DNA from: Limanda limanda
Taxonomy: Eukaryota; Chordata; Actinopteri; Pleuronectiformes; Pleuronectidae
Assembly (NCBI RefSeq): GCF_963576545.1
Contig: NC_083646.1
Span: 25,312,527-25,376,526, forward strand
Reading direction: 5' to 3'
Length of the DNA stretch: 64,000 bases
Shown piece by piece: positions 52,322 to 64,000 of this stretch (within the stretch, counting starts at the first letter, position 1; the number at the start of each line of letters is the position of its first letter). The notes below the pieces were generated by a model, which was given only the letters and a program-made list of their open reading frames with translations, did no database searches and was not told where the DNA came from. Position numbers and translations under genes: made by a program.

Positions 52322-55300
52322 ATGTGAATGAGAAATATCTTTGAGTCCCATAATTTTTCTGCTTCTATTATGAACATTTGTATTTTCATGCAGGAACCTC
52401 TGTCCAGTTTTAAAGATAATTATAGTGGGGGTTGGGAAACGAGGGGGAGGGAATGTTAATGTTCTCGCTGCTTCGGAGTTTGTGACTCCCCTGGGTTTTT
52501 ATCTATAGCAATATGTTGCAGCAATGGTATGCATGTGTGTATTCATGTCTGTGTGTGTTAAGCTGTAGTGCATCAGGATGTTTTTGTTTTCCCCTTTAAC
52601 TTTTTCATAGCTCATTAGAGCCTTGAAGCTACAATCCCAGACCAATACTGAACCAAATAAAGCGCCCCAGCTCTGCACTGCAGAACAAAGCAGCAGAGAA
52701 ACACAGAGTCTTTGTGTCAGAAAAAACTCAGGTGTTAGAACCTCACTTTTTCCACACAAATGTGTTTTCCACTCCCCCCTCCCCATGAGACACAAAGCCA
52801 TGTGTTTCAACCCTTGTAAAAAATCAGGGAGAAACTCTAAATGCTTAAACAGCAGAGAGAGAGTAACAGTTAGGCTCAAGGCAGACATCCACCACTGGCA
52901 GGCTGCGAACCTTAATGTTGCTTCCATGTCAGGCAGAGAAGTAGCACAGGCCGACAGCTGCCAGTCAGTCACTCAGTTAAGCTGTTTAAGTACAAACAAG
53001 ACGTCAGATTGAATAGGATCGTAGGTTCAGTCAATGAACTTCATTATCTAGCAATTTCAGATCTGCTGTGCTGCATTACACAGAGAGACAGCAGTTACGC
53101 ATACATCTGACTCAGCAACACTCAGGCAGGAGCACAGCAAAGAAGCAGATTTTAAATTGATTGAATCCAATTTGTGTGACATATTTATACACTAGTATCA
53201 TATTTCCCTTGTGGGAGTTGAAGGTAATGAGAAACATGTTTGTGGGCAATTCAGTCCATAAAGTAAAATTAGGTTTATTAGAACTTTTCTTTTGTTATAA
53301 AAACGAGAAAGCAAGACACAAAAGCAAAGACGGTGGATTAATGGACAGAATACAAAAAAAAGTCTGCCCAAAATTAAATAAGCTGTCAGCAAACTGAAAT
53401 GTTAAAGCTCCTTAAATGTATAACTCATGCAGCCTGCATCAGCTCTTAAGCTTCACCAGTCCTTCCCTTTTCCACTACAAAAAACAAGGGATCAGACAGG
53501 TAGCAAAACAGTCAGTAGTTTTGCCAGATCACCCAAACCACTTTAATTGGAGGCAAAGCTGAAAATAAATGGAGCCAGCAACTAAACCCTCATTACACAG
53601 GAAGCTGTGCATGCCCAAATACAGCAATAGTTATGACTCAGTACAAACAGTAAGTCTGTTAGCTGGAAGGGAAATAGTTTATCTAAGATATTTGAGATAA
53701 TTTTGTTATTGTTTGCAGTCCTTCTCTCTAACACTTGAATCCGACTAACTGGTGGGTTTGTTTAAAACCTGTTAGTTTGTGCTTCTTTGCCCTGCCTGAC
53801 AACTTTTTAGTGTTCCAAGATTTCAGTAGTTAACTTGGTGGAATTCCAAAAATATGAAAATTTGACCAGCGGTTCATGAAACCTAATTAGTTAATTTTTC
53901 CAGTCAGCCTAAACGGAAAGTTTTATTCATATGTCATCTTATATTTAAGTATGTGTTCATCATTAGCGTACTCCTTACTCCTGTAATCATTAGGTATTCT
54001 TTCCTTTTATTCACCTCCCCATAGGCTCTCTCTTACATTCCCCCTCTCACACACTATATAAGCTATAAAACCCCTGAGATTCGGGAATTAAAACTAACAG
54101 CAGCTTCTGTTCTGCAATAATAATCGCGTGTATGACAGGAAGGCCGACACATCTGAGGAGCATCCCTCCAGAGTTTTCTCTCCCTCTCTCCCTTAAAAGG
54201 CCCCGAAGGAATCACAGCATATTGGAGTTTATCAAGCTCTGGCCCTGAATAACCTCTGACCTGAGCTGCTGAGCTGTGTGTCACTGCTGATCTATCCCGG
54301 GCAGCAGGATGCTGACAGGCATGAAAATATGACAAAAACAAACGCCACACACAGACACACCCTGTGTGAGTTTAATGTGACACTTCATTTCAGTTGGTGT
54401 GCTCAAGGCAATAGTGTAAGAAATAGAGTAAGAGAAAGGTTTCGTGACAGAGATTTTCTCTTTCAGTTGGCATGGCACCATTTGGCTGAGCAGCAATTAA
54501 AGGGGGAAAGCTTCCCACATACACATCCACAGGTTTTTCTAACCAACGGTCAACTTTCCATGAGCGTTTACACCTGACACTGACGACTGTGCATGGCTGA
54601 CCTCTGTATGAATTCAGCACTGTGTGTTTGTAGTAGTGGTGGCAAGAGTGGGTTCCAGTAAAAGAACAAGTCACTGCAGTGGGAGATGGAAATAAAGATT
54701 TTAATGGCAGCAAAGACATATAACCGTCGTCATATTCACAAGGCAAGTATTGTGTAAGGGTGTAAGGACTGACACATGCAACACATTGAATGATCCCGGG
54801 TCAGAATATAAACTTTTTAATGCCAGCAGCAAAACTAATGACATTCACATTAGCTGTATGTTGTTTAGCATGCGCTGGCAAAATGTTAACATGCTTTCAC
54901 GCTGAATTAACTAGTGGGGCTGTATGCTCTGCAGGCCCTGTTCATACTTGGTATTAATCAGGTAGGTGCCCGTCTAATGTCAGATGTGAACTGAGTGTTT
55001 AGTGAGCAGGGACATCACCTGATAGTTCATGCAGATACAAATCCACAGAGGGGACTGAGATATTACATAACTGAGGGAATTTGAATATACCCCGGCCTTC
55101 TTATCTTCCGGTTCACGCCATGCTCGGTCAGATCACTTGACCAGATCAGGGTGAGTCTTTTTAAAGCTAAGAACAATATAGAATTAGTAACTATAAAATA
55201 AGTTGTTGTTATTTTGCTGAAGGGGCACTGGCATGTGTTTTTGATACTAAACAGAAATTCAACAAGAAAATATCTTTTAATGGAAGTACAAGTTCTTGGC

Positions 55301-57800
55301 CTCACACTCACAACATAAAGTACAGCCACTTCTATTGGTTGTAGGTTAAGTGCTTCTCTCAAGGGCACTTGAACAACATTGTCCTTGCTGCCCTTTCTAT
55401 CAACACATTTCAACCTGTGACTGGCAGCCAACACTCTTGTATGTCCAATAGATATCCACAGCTCAGGAAGCTTACATGAGTTTTCTTCTTTGAAAGTTTG
55501 TATGATGTGAAAACCCAACCTGCTGGACAACTTACACATTAAACAGACACAAACAATTAAATACTATATATGCCACTTATTGCATTTTTATTTACAGCCA
55601 ATATTGACTCTGCATATTCATTCATTCATTCACAAATGTGTGTGACAAACCACTTCCACCAAGACTTCTCACTTCAGACCTCACACATGCTGTTAGTCAT
55701 TCACAAATATAGCTGCACTCTATGTCTATATTTGGCTAAAAGGTATTGTGGCATGGGAAGCCTTCATTCACTGACTGCAATTTAAAAGAAAACATGAAAA
55801 TGATCATGGTGTTTAATGTTGTCTGACGCTGCTGTCTCACATCGCAGCTAGAGTTCTTAATAATTCAATAATATTTAATTTTATTCAGCCTAAAGGATAA
55901 AGCTGGAATTTAAATTACCCTTAGACAAGACAATCAATCCTGCCAAAAATAACAGTTTAATTGGCAGACTGAACGTGGCCACAGCTAAATTTAGGGGTTA
56001 TTTTAAGCCCCACAGGGCATAGGACACGGCCTTACAGGACACTCCAGGACAAAAAATGGATTCCAGCCGTAGCAGCGCACCCTCAGCAGTCCACCAGACT
56101 TGAGAGGGGCACTTCCCCCCTGAGGCAGTCCAGCAACATCGGCATCAGCTGTTAGTACAAATTGCATTAGAGGAAAGTGGGAAGACGGCCAAGCCTTTAT
56201 CATTCAGCCAACAATTTAGAACAATGAGACAGCAGTGAGTAACATTAGACGAAGCAGACTGACTGATTGACTATAACTGGATTTAGACCCGTTTCTAAAA
56301 TACTTCTGATATCAAATCCAATATGATTTTGTATTTGTTTTTTGAAGTCTCAAAGTTGCTCTGCTATTGTAATAAATACCAATTTAATCTAGAGAGAAAC
56401 AAATATGACCAGAGAGGATACAGAGGATATCTTTTTACCTCTATACTATATTGCCTCCTTTTAGATCAAAACTAATTTTAATTATAAATCTTGTTCTGCC
56501 TTCAGAGAAGAACCAGTTTGAAGCATTATGTTAAGCTAACTCAAGCTGGAAGCTCACTGCAGCTGTAACCACAGAATGCATTCGCAACATTATTTCAATG
56601 ACAATTCTCAAATGACATGATTCATATTTACCATGTTCTCATGTTGGTTTTGAGTGTTAGCATGCTAACCGGAGCTAATTTGCACCAATACTATTATCAT
56701 TTCCTCAAATAAATTTAGATTTTGTTCTGATGATGATGATCCTTCAAGTGGTTGTCAAGGCATCTCAATGTAAACCATGAATGTCAACCTAGTGACGGCG
56801 CTCATCAGTCTGATAGATTCCTCCTCTGGTGATTGTGAATTAACAAAGTAGGTACAAAATTAATGTACAAAAATTCATCCATGAAATAGTACTAAACTTT
56901 TATTTCAGTATAAAAGTTTCAAACACAATGACACAAACACCATTTATACCACTGAGGGGAGCCGTCACGTACAAGTAAGAATTAACTGAAGACTTTGAAA
57001 TAGGGAAGGATCCACAAGTCAAAATTGTATTATCTACTTTGAATGCATGAGTGATTACACAGGCAAATTATGTCTTTGTGTGGCAGCATGTGGAAGATAA
57101 TCTTTTACAGCTTTGTAACGTCCAGTAAAAGTTTTACATCATATTAAAATGTTGTGGCCTGTCTGGAGGCGGTCGCCATCTAGATGTGAGGGTGACTCCA
57201 GTCCTCACACTCGTCAGAAGGATCCATGAGATCCTAATGGACAAAGACGTGTAGGACGGTGTGCTTACATTCTGCAAAGGTAAAGATGAGTTTCTCCCAA
57301 CACAGAGACATTCATACTGCAGGGTACCTTCAGAATGTTTACTAACCAAGTTCTTTCCACTATCTAACCCCTGCAAATACATCATCAAACACACAAGATA
57401 TACAACCACACTGCATACATCCTATTATGGTGTCTATGTACAGTAAGAATGTGGTTCATGCGTGTCTTCAAGTCTTCTGATAGCTTCCCATGCTCAACAG
57501 AATTGTTGTGTCATGGTTGGAGGAAAGGAGGTGCAACAAAGTCAGACAGCTCGCTTATTGGCTGTGTCATCAGCGTGCCTTAATAAGGAGAGCAGGACCT
57601 CAGAGGACCTCAGACGATTGTCGAGGAAGGAATACAGAGGAACGTCTGGAAAATAAACACCTGCCACGCAGCCAGCTCCTGCTTCACATTACCTCCTGGT
57701 ACTGCAGCAGCACTAACAACACACACAGAAGCTGCTCTCAGACATGTACTGCACTCCGCATAATCTACTGACATTATCTGGATTGGCTGTATGTGACAAC
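52322..57800 (-). other. plec: intronic sequence with repeat tail fragments
   Basis: About 5.5 kb without a supported gene. Fragments at about 54840-54900 and 56645-56690 carry GTTAGCATGCTAACC-type wording, as in the repeat tail near 15616. Minus-strand frames of 157 codons (52499-52972) and 158 codons (55063-55539) show no domain. Confidence 0.45.
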
Positions 57801-57930
57801 ACATATGTCCGAGTCCGTTTTCTCCTGCCATCCCTCAAGTGAAAGCTCTCCAAGGGCAAGTTGGTAACATTTCTAAAATGCGACAGACACAAAACTGTAA
57901 GAAACAAAAAAGAATACAAATATCTCTGTG
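57801..57930 (+). repeat. dispersed repeat copy B
   Basis: Shares an ATATGTCCGAGTCCGTTT phrase at the start and AAAAAAGAATACAAATATCT near the end with the copy at 51958-52125. The middle is diverged and shorter. Confidence 0.5.
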
Positions 57931-59503
57931 TTAAAAGGAGATGCCAGGAAGGGCAAATTCCGGAGAGAGTTCAAACCCCATTGTGCTGACTTTATGTCGG
58001 AAATCGGCTCTACAGATGGATCCATGCACATGTATAGCAAATCGTTTATGACACTAATATATGATATCAAGTTAAATGTCATTCTAGTATTGATAAAAGC
58101 AATTGTTGACCTTCTACCCTTCTCTGGCATCTTCACTATTCTTCTGAATACATGTCAGAAACTCACTTTCCTATCAGTCTTTCACTCTTTCCACCATGTT
58201 TGTGCCAAAGCCCTTTGAAAAGGTTCCTGTTTGACCTGATAACAGTGCATAGCTGCAGCTCCAACCTAATTATACACAATGAAAACACCAGTAGAAGCTA
58301 CTGGTGCAGTCGCTGTATTTGCCAATAGCTGTGTTTGTTTGCAGTCTTTACACATATGTCTAAAATCATTGTACCAACAGTATACAGGTGTAAGAACAGC
58401 AACGCAAAGCAGCATTTAAAATAAGATGAGAAATAGACCAACAGCCATAGCCGCTATTTCTACAGAAATTCAGCACAAGCCTAGTAGCCGGGTTCTCACA
58501 AGAGGACAGAAAAAAGAAAAAAGAAACTGGGGCAATATTTATAGAGGAGCTCTCCCTCCTCCTGATCCGTTGGAACGGAACAGATGAAACAAGCAGCAGT
58601 AAAACCATGAAGGTAAACAAAAGCATATCAACATTTGAGACATGGGAATGGAACTCTACTACAGTCTGAAATGAGAGCACCTTGAGGAGGCTGCTGACAC
58701 CTGACAAGAACAAAGAGAAAGACTAATGTTTGCAGAAAGATGAGTTGGGATTCACTGTCTTTGGCTGTGGACTATCTTTCCTCAACTTCATCTTCACATC
58801 TCCGTCTTTCTTCGGTTAATTTCCGGACTAAAGGAATGTTCCCAAAAAGAGGAAAGTATGTAAGTTAATCCAGCAGTGGCACGCTGGGCTGCACACTTGA
58901 GGAGATGAAGGGATCAAATGAGATGAATATTTGAGAAGAACTCTCTGCTCTGTTTTATTGAAATCCACTGTTGTTCTGCAGCACCTGTCAATACCCTCTG
59001 TTGTGACTGGATACAGGAAAACAATCAGCACTCACACTTGAACTAACTGCCCCCCCTTCTGTAGCTTAGTTTCATCAAGGTCAAAGTTCAGCATAATGGG
59101 TTTGTTGCTGCGGTCACATATCAAAGTGAAGCACTCCTGCAAATCCACTGGACCCTTGCAACACACACACACACAAACACAAACGGAAACGGAAACACTG
59201 CAGACAAGCCGCATGGAAGAGTGACAGCGAACATGTGCGCAAATCAATAAAACACTCAGCAGTCAAGAGATGCAGTGTGCATGTCTGCCTCTCTGTTCCA
59301 CCAATAAACACACACACACCCACAGGGGCCGGCTGATGAAAGGCACAGTGAGGTGCATGCGCAAACAGTCACAATTTTGCACCTCTGCAGAGTCAACATT
59401 TAGAGGGTGTGAATGAAAAACACACACATGCAGAGATAACTCTTCCATCATCATATGTAGCCTCTCTGTAGTTGTCATCGCGGCCATGTGAGTGCAGGCA
59501 CCC
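57931..59503 (-). other. plec: intron downstream of the 1f exon
   Basis: No supported gene. A short CA tract lies at 59158-59173. The strand carries the unspliced extension of the 1f frame up to 59393, which is intronic. Confidence 0.5.
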
Positions 59504-59505
59504 AC

Positions 59506-59596
59506 CTTTATACTTCTCTCTGACGTTTTCATAAGCCTGGATGAAGTCCTGCTCCTCGGCGTTCGGAGGCAGGTAGGCGGGCTCGTACATGGCCAT
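59506..59596 (-). CDS. plec: plectin alternative first exon, 1f type
   Basis: Coding part of a first exon: ATG at 59596 (context GGCATGG), 30 codons plus a single G at 59506, then a GTGGGT donor (GT at 59505-59504). It begins MAMYEPAYLPPNAEEQDFIQ and continues AYENVREKYK. Human plectin 1f reads MAGPLPDEQDFIQAYEEVRE then KYK as I remember it, so the core EQDFIQAYE-VREKYK is nearly identical while the fish N-terminus is seven residues longer. The phase-1 end fits joining to DERDRV. In mammals plectin 1f links intermediate filaments to focal adhesions and, in muscle, to costameres at the plasma membrane; the same role here is inferred from the conserved peptide. It is the most upstream recognised exon in the window; others may lie further right. 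Confidence 0.93.
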
Positions 59597-60050
59597 GCCG
59601 GCGCTTTCACCCTCTTTTTCTTTTTCTTCTCCTCCTCCTCCTCCTCTCAGCCTTCTTCCTTCTAGGTCAAGCTTTTCCCTCTGTGTGTTTGGATGTGTGT
59701 GTGAGGCAGCCTCTGCTGTCCTGTGTCTGCTCTCTGTCAGCTGTGTGTGAACCCCTCACACACAGCACCCAACTTCATTCCACAGCCCAGCGCCACACCC
59801 CCCCTCCTCTCGTCCATAGCCTCCCATAGTCTTGCTCAGACATCCTAATATAAATGTCAGGTCCCTCCTCTTAAAGATACAGACTTGAGCAGCAGGCACA
59901 CGCTCACAACGTGAATGCTCATCAAGCACAAGCGCAGCAGCAGCAGCAAGGAGAGCAGAGCAGCAGCATGAGGCTCTCTGGAAAAAGTTCAGCTGAGTGA
60001 GACTGTGATGAATGGCAAACATTTGGTACAAGACCACAGAAACACATGAC
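59597..60050 (-). promoter_or_regulatory. plec: probable 5' UTR and promoter region of plectin 1f
   Basis: Immediately upstream of the 1f ATG the coding strand is purine-rich (a GGA triplet run, plus strand 59625-59648 TCC units), followed by sequence that is GC-richer than the surrounding introns up to about 59980. No TATA box or start site was fixed. An AGC/CAGCAG run lies near 59935-59970. The role is inferred from position. Confidence 0.35.
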
Positions 60051-62162
60051 ATACATCTCTTACTGCCACAAAAATATCAAGTATTTTGAGTGGAATCACA
60101 TCAAATAATGAAAATGACAATGTGTTTGTTAATACAACATCAGATCCTCTATAGAGAAAGATGGTTCAATTAATTATGACGCTTTAAAATGACATGAAAG
60201 TTCTGATAACAGCCACAACTACGCCTATCACGATAACAATTTCAGTTGAACAATATATTGTCCAAGAAATAATGGCAATTAACGAGAATATTTTCGTTTA
60301 GACAGACCTTTTTGTCTCAGTGTCCACAGTTCAACCCATGTATGTGGAAAGACTGTTTCAGTCTCCAACCGAAATGCTATCAATGATTTCACTTGTCTGC
60401 AATCACAAGCATTTAACTGTTAAGATTTGCCAAAATATCACAAATTGTGAACAAAACTGGTCGCAGATGTCGTTTCTCAACTTATTGCTAGTCGGACTGT
60501 AAATGGTGCCTGGGCCTAGGCCTGAATATCTGCTGTCTTAACCTGAATACATATCTACAAGTCTGAATAAACAGCATACTGCTCACAAATATCAAGAATG
60601 AAGTGGGCTTCAGGGGAACACTTGTTTGCTTTGACTTGCACACCCCTTCATGTTTTTGAACGCTGCACAGTTCATTTCACTACTTGCGGAGCTAACTTTG
60701 TGTACTCTGATAGACCGTGTGTTCTATCTGGATACTCTGGCTTCGTCTTACAGTGCAAAGCCATGCAGCTTGAGTGGCCCATGAGTAGTGTGAGTTATCT
60801 AAAGGTGAAAGATGCCAATCCACATCGCACTGATGGGAAAATTTGTATGATCAGTTACAACTTTAAAAGTTTAGTAACATGTTCATGCTCGTAAGCATGT
60901 CCATATTATATTAATGCATTCGCGCAGACTCCTGAATAAATGCCCACTGTAGGCTATCATGTCATGTGAACACATTTTTCACCCCCCAACACATCATGTT
61001 TCTGAAAACAGAAATCCCCTGCAGAATCCCCACAACTACTGATTACTCAGTTTTTCTTTATTATTTAAAAGATATTGAAGCTTTTTTAGTCTCTATGTCT
61101 TCATGTAATCACATTTGAAAAGGAAGCTGCCAGTTGCTAGAGGACGTAATCTCATAACAAAGAACATGTCCTCCCTGTTTGTGCTGCGGAAACATACTCC
61201 AGCTGGTGGCCGTTGTGTTTTCAGCCAGTTTACTGCTAAAGTTGATGTCTGCAGCACAATAACTATATTCAAAAAAATGTTGCAGTGTAGATACACTGTA
61301 TGCCCTTGTCATTGCTGGGAACATCAAGTGTTGGCCACTGAATATTCCAAGACCTGACAGCTGAGGACAGCAGTTAGAAACATTTGAGTAAGTGTCAGCC
61401 ACATGTGCCAAGACATTATCGGTCATTTTGATTTAATGCAATTGCTGCATTGTGGTGACAAGATATGATAGATTCACACAAGCTACTTTGACTAATACCA
61501 GGATACTGCATCCTACTATCAATAGATCAAGCCAGATTGGAATCTAAAACATCTTCAGGAGCTTTTTGACAACATAACGCTGCACTATTTATGATGCTGG
61601 TGCACACACGAGTCAGTTATGGCACAATAATGGAGATGTGATGTAGGAAAAGGAAAATCCCTTCAGCTCAGCCTGTGATATGCTTCTTTGGCAGAGGCCA
61701 AGCTGACATCAGCCAGGGCACTTTCCTGAGAGGAAACACGATAAGTCCACTCCAAACTCTCTGGTTCTGCACGTGTGTGTGTGTGTGTCGATATCTTTAT
61801 ACTTAGGAAATTTTACTCCTAGAGTTACACACTGTATGTCTAGCATGTTTTACTAATAGTGTAGTAAAGACAGAGTTGTAATTTATATTCTTCTTCAAAC
61901 TTTCTAATCAAAGTTAGCCATATCCATTTTATTCTAGTTACTATACTTAATGACATTCTGTATAATGAGATTATCTGAAAACTGAGAGGAAGGGAAGTAA
62001 TTAAGGATTCTTTATGAATTGTTAAACATTGAAACATGTAATGAAATGACATAATTCAGGATTGAAATGTGCACACAGTGTGTCCTTAATAAGACAAAGT
62101 AGACAAGGGTTTGCCAAAGGCCAAAATATCCTACACAAAGAGCCACTGGGCAGCAAATGTGC
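60051..62162 (-). other. upstream or intronic sequence, no gene seen
   Basis: Only short frames on both strands and no recognised domain. A short TG run is at 61769-61788. Whether this is intron or 5' flank depends on whether further plectin first exons lie beyond base 64000. Confidence 0.45.
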
Positions 62163-62463
62163 TTTAAAGGTTCAGTGTGTAGAATTTAGTGATATCTAGT
62201 GGAAAAGTTGCATGTTGCAGCTGAATATCCCTCACCTAACCCCCTCTTCCAAACATGAAAGACAACCTGTGGTAGCCTTGTGTTGTCAAAAACAACTCAA
62301 ATGGTGTTTAGTTTGTCCAGTTGGAACGACTAACCAATTCTAAGGTAAAGAAAATAACACTTTGTACAATTTAAATGAAACACACTAGTGAAAACATCAC
62401 TAGCATTATTTTTTATCCAACTTCTGCCAATAGATCCCTTCAGCTACACACTGGACCTTTAAA
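62163..62463. mobile_element. MITE with TTAA-flanked inverted termini
   Basis: A 301-bp unit. The left end reads TTTAAAGGTTCAGTGTGTAG (62163-62182). The right end (62444-62463), reverse-complemented, reads TTTAAAGGTCCAGTGTGTAG, so 19 of 20 bases agree. If TTAA is taken as a duplicated target, the inverted terminal repeats are AGGTYCAGTGTGTAG. That layout fits a piggyBac-type non-autonomous element, but the palindromic TTAA makes the exact edge ambiguous. No coding capacity. The end sequence is one I recognise as very common in fish genomes. Confidence 0.82.
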
Positions 62464-62976
62464 AGCCAAGAGTACATAGATGGATAAATATGCAGTGACC
62501 ATGACCTCCTCTTGAGGCAGCGTTTAACTCACTGCTGACACACACTGTCCCTGAAAGAGGGAGCAGCACAGCAGAAGAATGACATCAGCATGTTGACTCT
62601 AGATCCTGACAGATTAAACTGCACAGAACTAGAGAGAGGCCAGTGTCCAAGTTAAATAGCACTGTGACATCAGTGTTCTACTGCTGGCTAATACATGGAA
62701 ACTAAGTGGAAGCTAAGTTGAGATGTTTAAGACTTACCGTTTAGCACCTCTACCACTATTAACACTCACTGACACCTGAAACCACAATCAAACATACATA
62801 GTAGTGACAATCACGAGATACTTTGAAGGGTTCTGTACTTTAAAGGGTTCCATTCCCAAACAGCTTCATGACATCGGTTTCTTTTGTGAAGCTGTGACTT
62901 TAAAAAGCCTTTTGAACTCATGATGTGTGTGACTCAGATAAAAGTTGAGGACAGAAGGAAAAGCAGTATGTGAAAT

Positions 62977-62979
<3 letters not shown>
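62464..62979 (-). other. upstream or intronic sequence, no gene seen
   Basis: A perfect GTAAGT donor at about 62738 is preceded, in phase 1, by a stop with no ATG, so no first exon is called. A non-coding exon of an upstream transcript cannot be excluded. Confidence 0.4.

Positions 62980-63014
<35 letters not shown>
62980..63014. repeat. TG microsatellite
   Basis: About 35 bp of TG dinucleotides on the plus strand. It lies 76 bp before a long CA tract, so the two can pair with each other. Confidence 0.95.
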
Positions 63015-63018
<4 letters not shown>

Positions 63019-63090
63019 TGTGTATATGGACCATTTCCAGAATTTATTTTGACAAAACTCGACAGGTTCACGAAGTGTCTCAGGACATAG

Positions 63091-63097
63091 CGCACGC

Positions 63098-63190
<93 letters not shown>
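63091..63190. repeat. long CA microsatellite
   Basis: About 100 bp of CA dinucleotides with early CACGCA variants. Together with the TG tract at 62980-63014 it forms a potential hairpin. Cys-Val frames across it are artefacts. Confidence 0.95.
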
Positions 63191-63193
<3 letters not shown>

Positions 63194-64000
63194 TCCACGA
63201 TCGAAGGCCAACAGTGTGAACTCCTCAACATGCATGTATGTGCACTCTCAAGGTATAAATGATGGTCCAAGGGTATAAAGGATAAACGTAAAGTTTTATA
63301 GTCTTGCTAAACCAGTAAATGAGGATCATCAATTTATTGGGACGCTGTAATTCTACGTTTTCCATTATAATTATATAATGTTAAGGTTGTGTATTGCCAT
63401 CCCCACTGGTTAAAGCAGCTATTCAGCCGTCCAGGAGACACGCTACAGCACCACCCTTCTGTTTGATAAACTGGCAGAGGCCAACTCACGGGAGAGGCGA
63501 CGCTTCATCTTTAAGATTATTAATCTTTTTCACACCACTCTGTAGCGACAATGTGACACCAGTTCTCACAAATCACAGCAGATCCATTATATTCAAGTGT
63601 CAGGGGGATTATTGAATTCACAGCTCACTGCTGAGGAAAAAGACCAAGGAGGAAACAAACCATATACCATGCACAAACACAAACACACACTGGCCAACAG
63701 CTAGACTGACAATGACAATACTGTGACAGCTTCTATAGTAGGAGGCTAATTTCTCCAGGTCTCTCTCTCGTCTGGATTTTGATGGAACGGAAACTATTTT
63801 GTCAGTTGAGAAATGAAAGTCTTTATTCTCTCTATTTCCATCTTGTTCCCTCCATCATCCAAAACAGATGTATTCTGTGTCTTTGTCAGTCAGAGAAAGA
63901 CTATGATCACTATGAGCACCGCGATGGAATGGTGCATAAAGTCCAGGGACCCCTCCTCTAAAGTAAATGTACAGTAAAGGCACAAGTGAAGGAATGCAAT
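63191..64000 (-). other. upstream or intronic sequence, no gene seen
   Basis: No coding frame, repeat or RNA gene is supported up to the edge of the window. Confidence 0.4.

Noticed and set aside
62734..62770. A perfect GTAAGT donor upstream of 1f
   Set aside because: Read back in phase 1 it meets a TGA with no ATG, so it is not a coding first exon. A non-coding exon cannot be tested here.
62866..63278. Frames of 85-134 codons with Cys-Val or His-Thr runs (also at 20018-20288 and 32037-32479)
   Set aside because: They are translations of CA/TG microsatellites.

Overview
The window looks like teleost fish nuclear DNA, probably from a spiny-rayed (percomorph) lineage. It is AT-rich and gene-sparse, with many CA/TG and CT microsatellites and several interspersed repeats of types common in teleost genomes. 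There are no bacterial-style operons, no rRNA or tRNA genes and no CRISPR array. The species cannot be named from the sequence.

One gene can be recognised: the 5' part of a plectin gene (plec) on the minus strand. It is seen as an array of alternative first coding exons spread over about 58 kb. Four are recognised by protein similarity. In order of transcription (right to left) they are the 1f-type exon (59596-59506), the 1e-type exon (40610-40565), a very large exon with the ribosomal-protein-S10-like domain (11131-7597), and the tiny 1d-type exon MKIIP (1901-1886). All four end with one leftover G directly before a GT splice donor, so all are phase 1. This fits a shared downstream exon that starts with the AT of the Asp codon of DERDRVQKKTFTKW, the start of the plectin actin-binding domain. 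That exon, the rest of the actin-binding domain, the plakin and rod regions and the plectin repeats are not in the window; they must lie to the left of base 1.

The S10 exon is the most striking object. It has an open frame of 1178 codons plus one base, against roughly 180 codons in the human counterpart as I remember it. After a domain of about 100 residues that closely resembles small ribosomal subunit protein eS10, it carries about 1080 residues of low-complexity Lys/Glu/Thr/Pro/Ala-rich sequence with an imperfect 61-67-residue internal repeat and two lysine-rich clusters.

Further short minus-strand frames with an ATG, a phase-1 G and a good donor occur at 52321-52267, 31980-31947, 23498-23372 and 17571-17502. 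They are offered as candidate extra first exons, not as established ones.

The remaining DNA is intronic or upstream sequence of this gene. It holds a 276-bp solo LTR with a 4-bp target duplication (49558-49833), a TTAA-flanked MITE (62163-62463), three copies of a second MITE-like family (18745-19119, 27925-28139, 48669-49010), an inverted pair of one dispersed repeat (44774-45055 and 45640-45915), several older repeat fragments, and long dinucleotide tracts. No second protein-coding gene could be supported on either strand.
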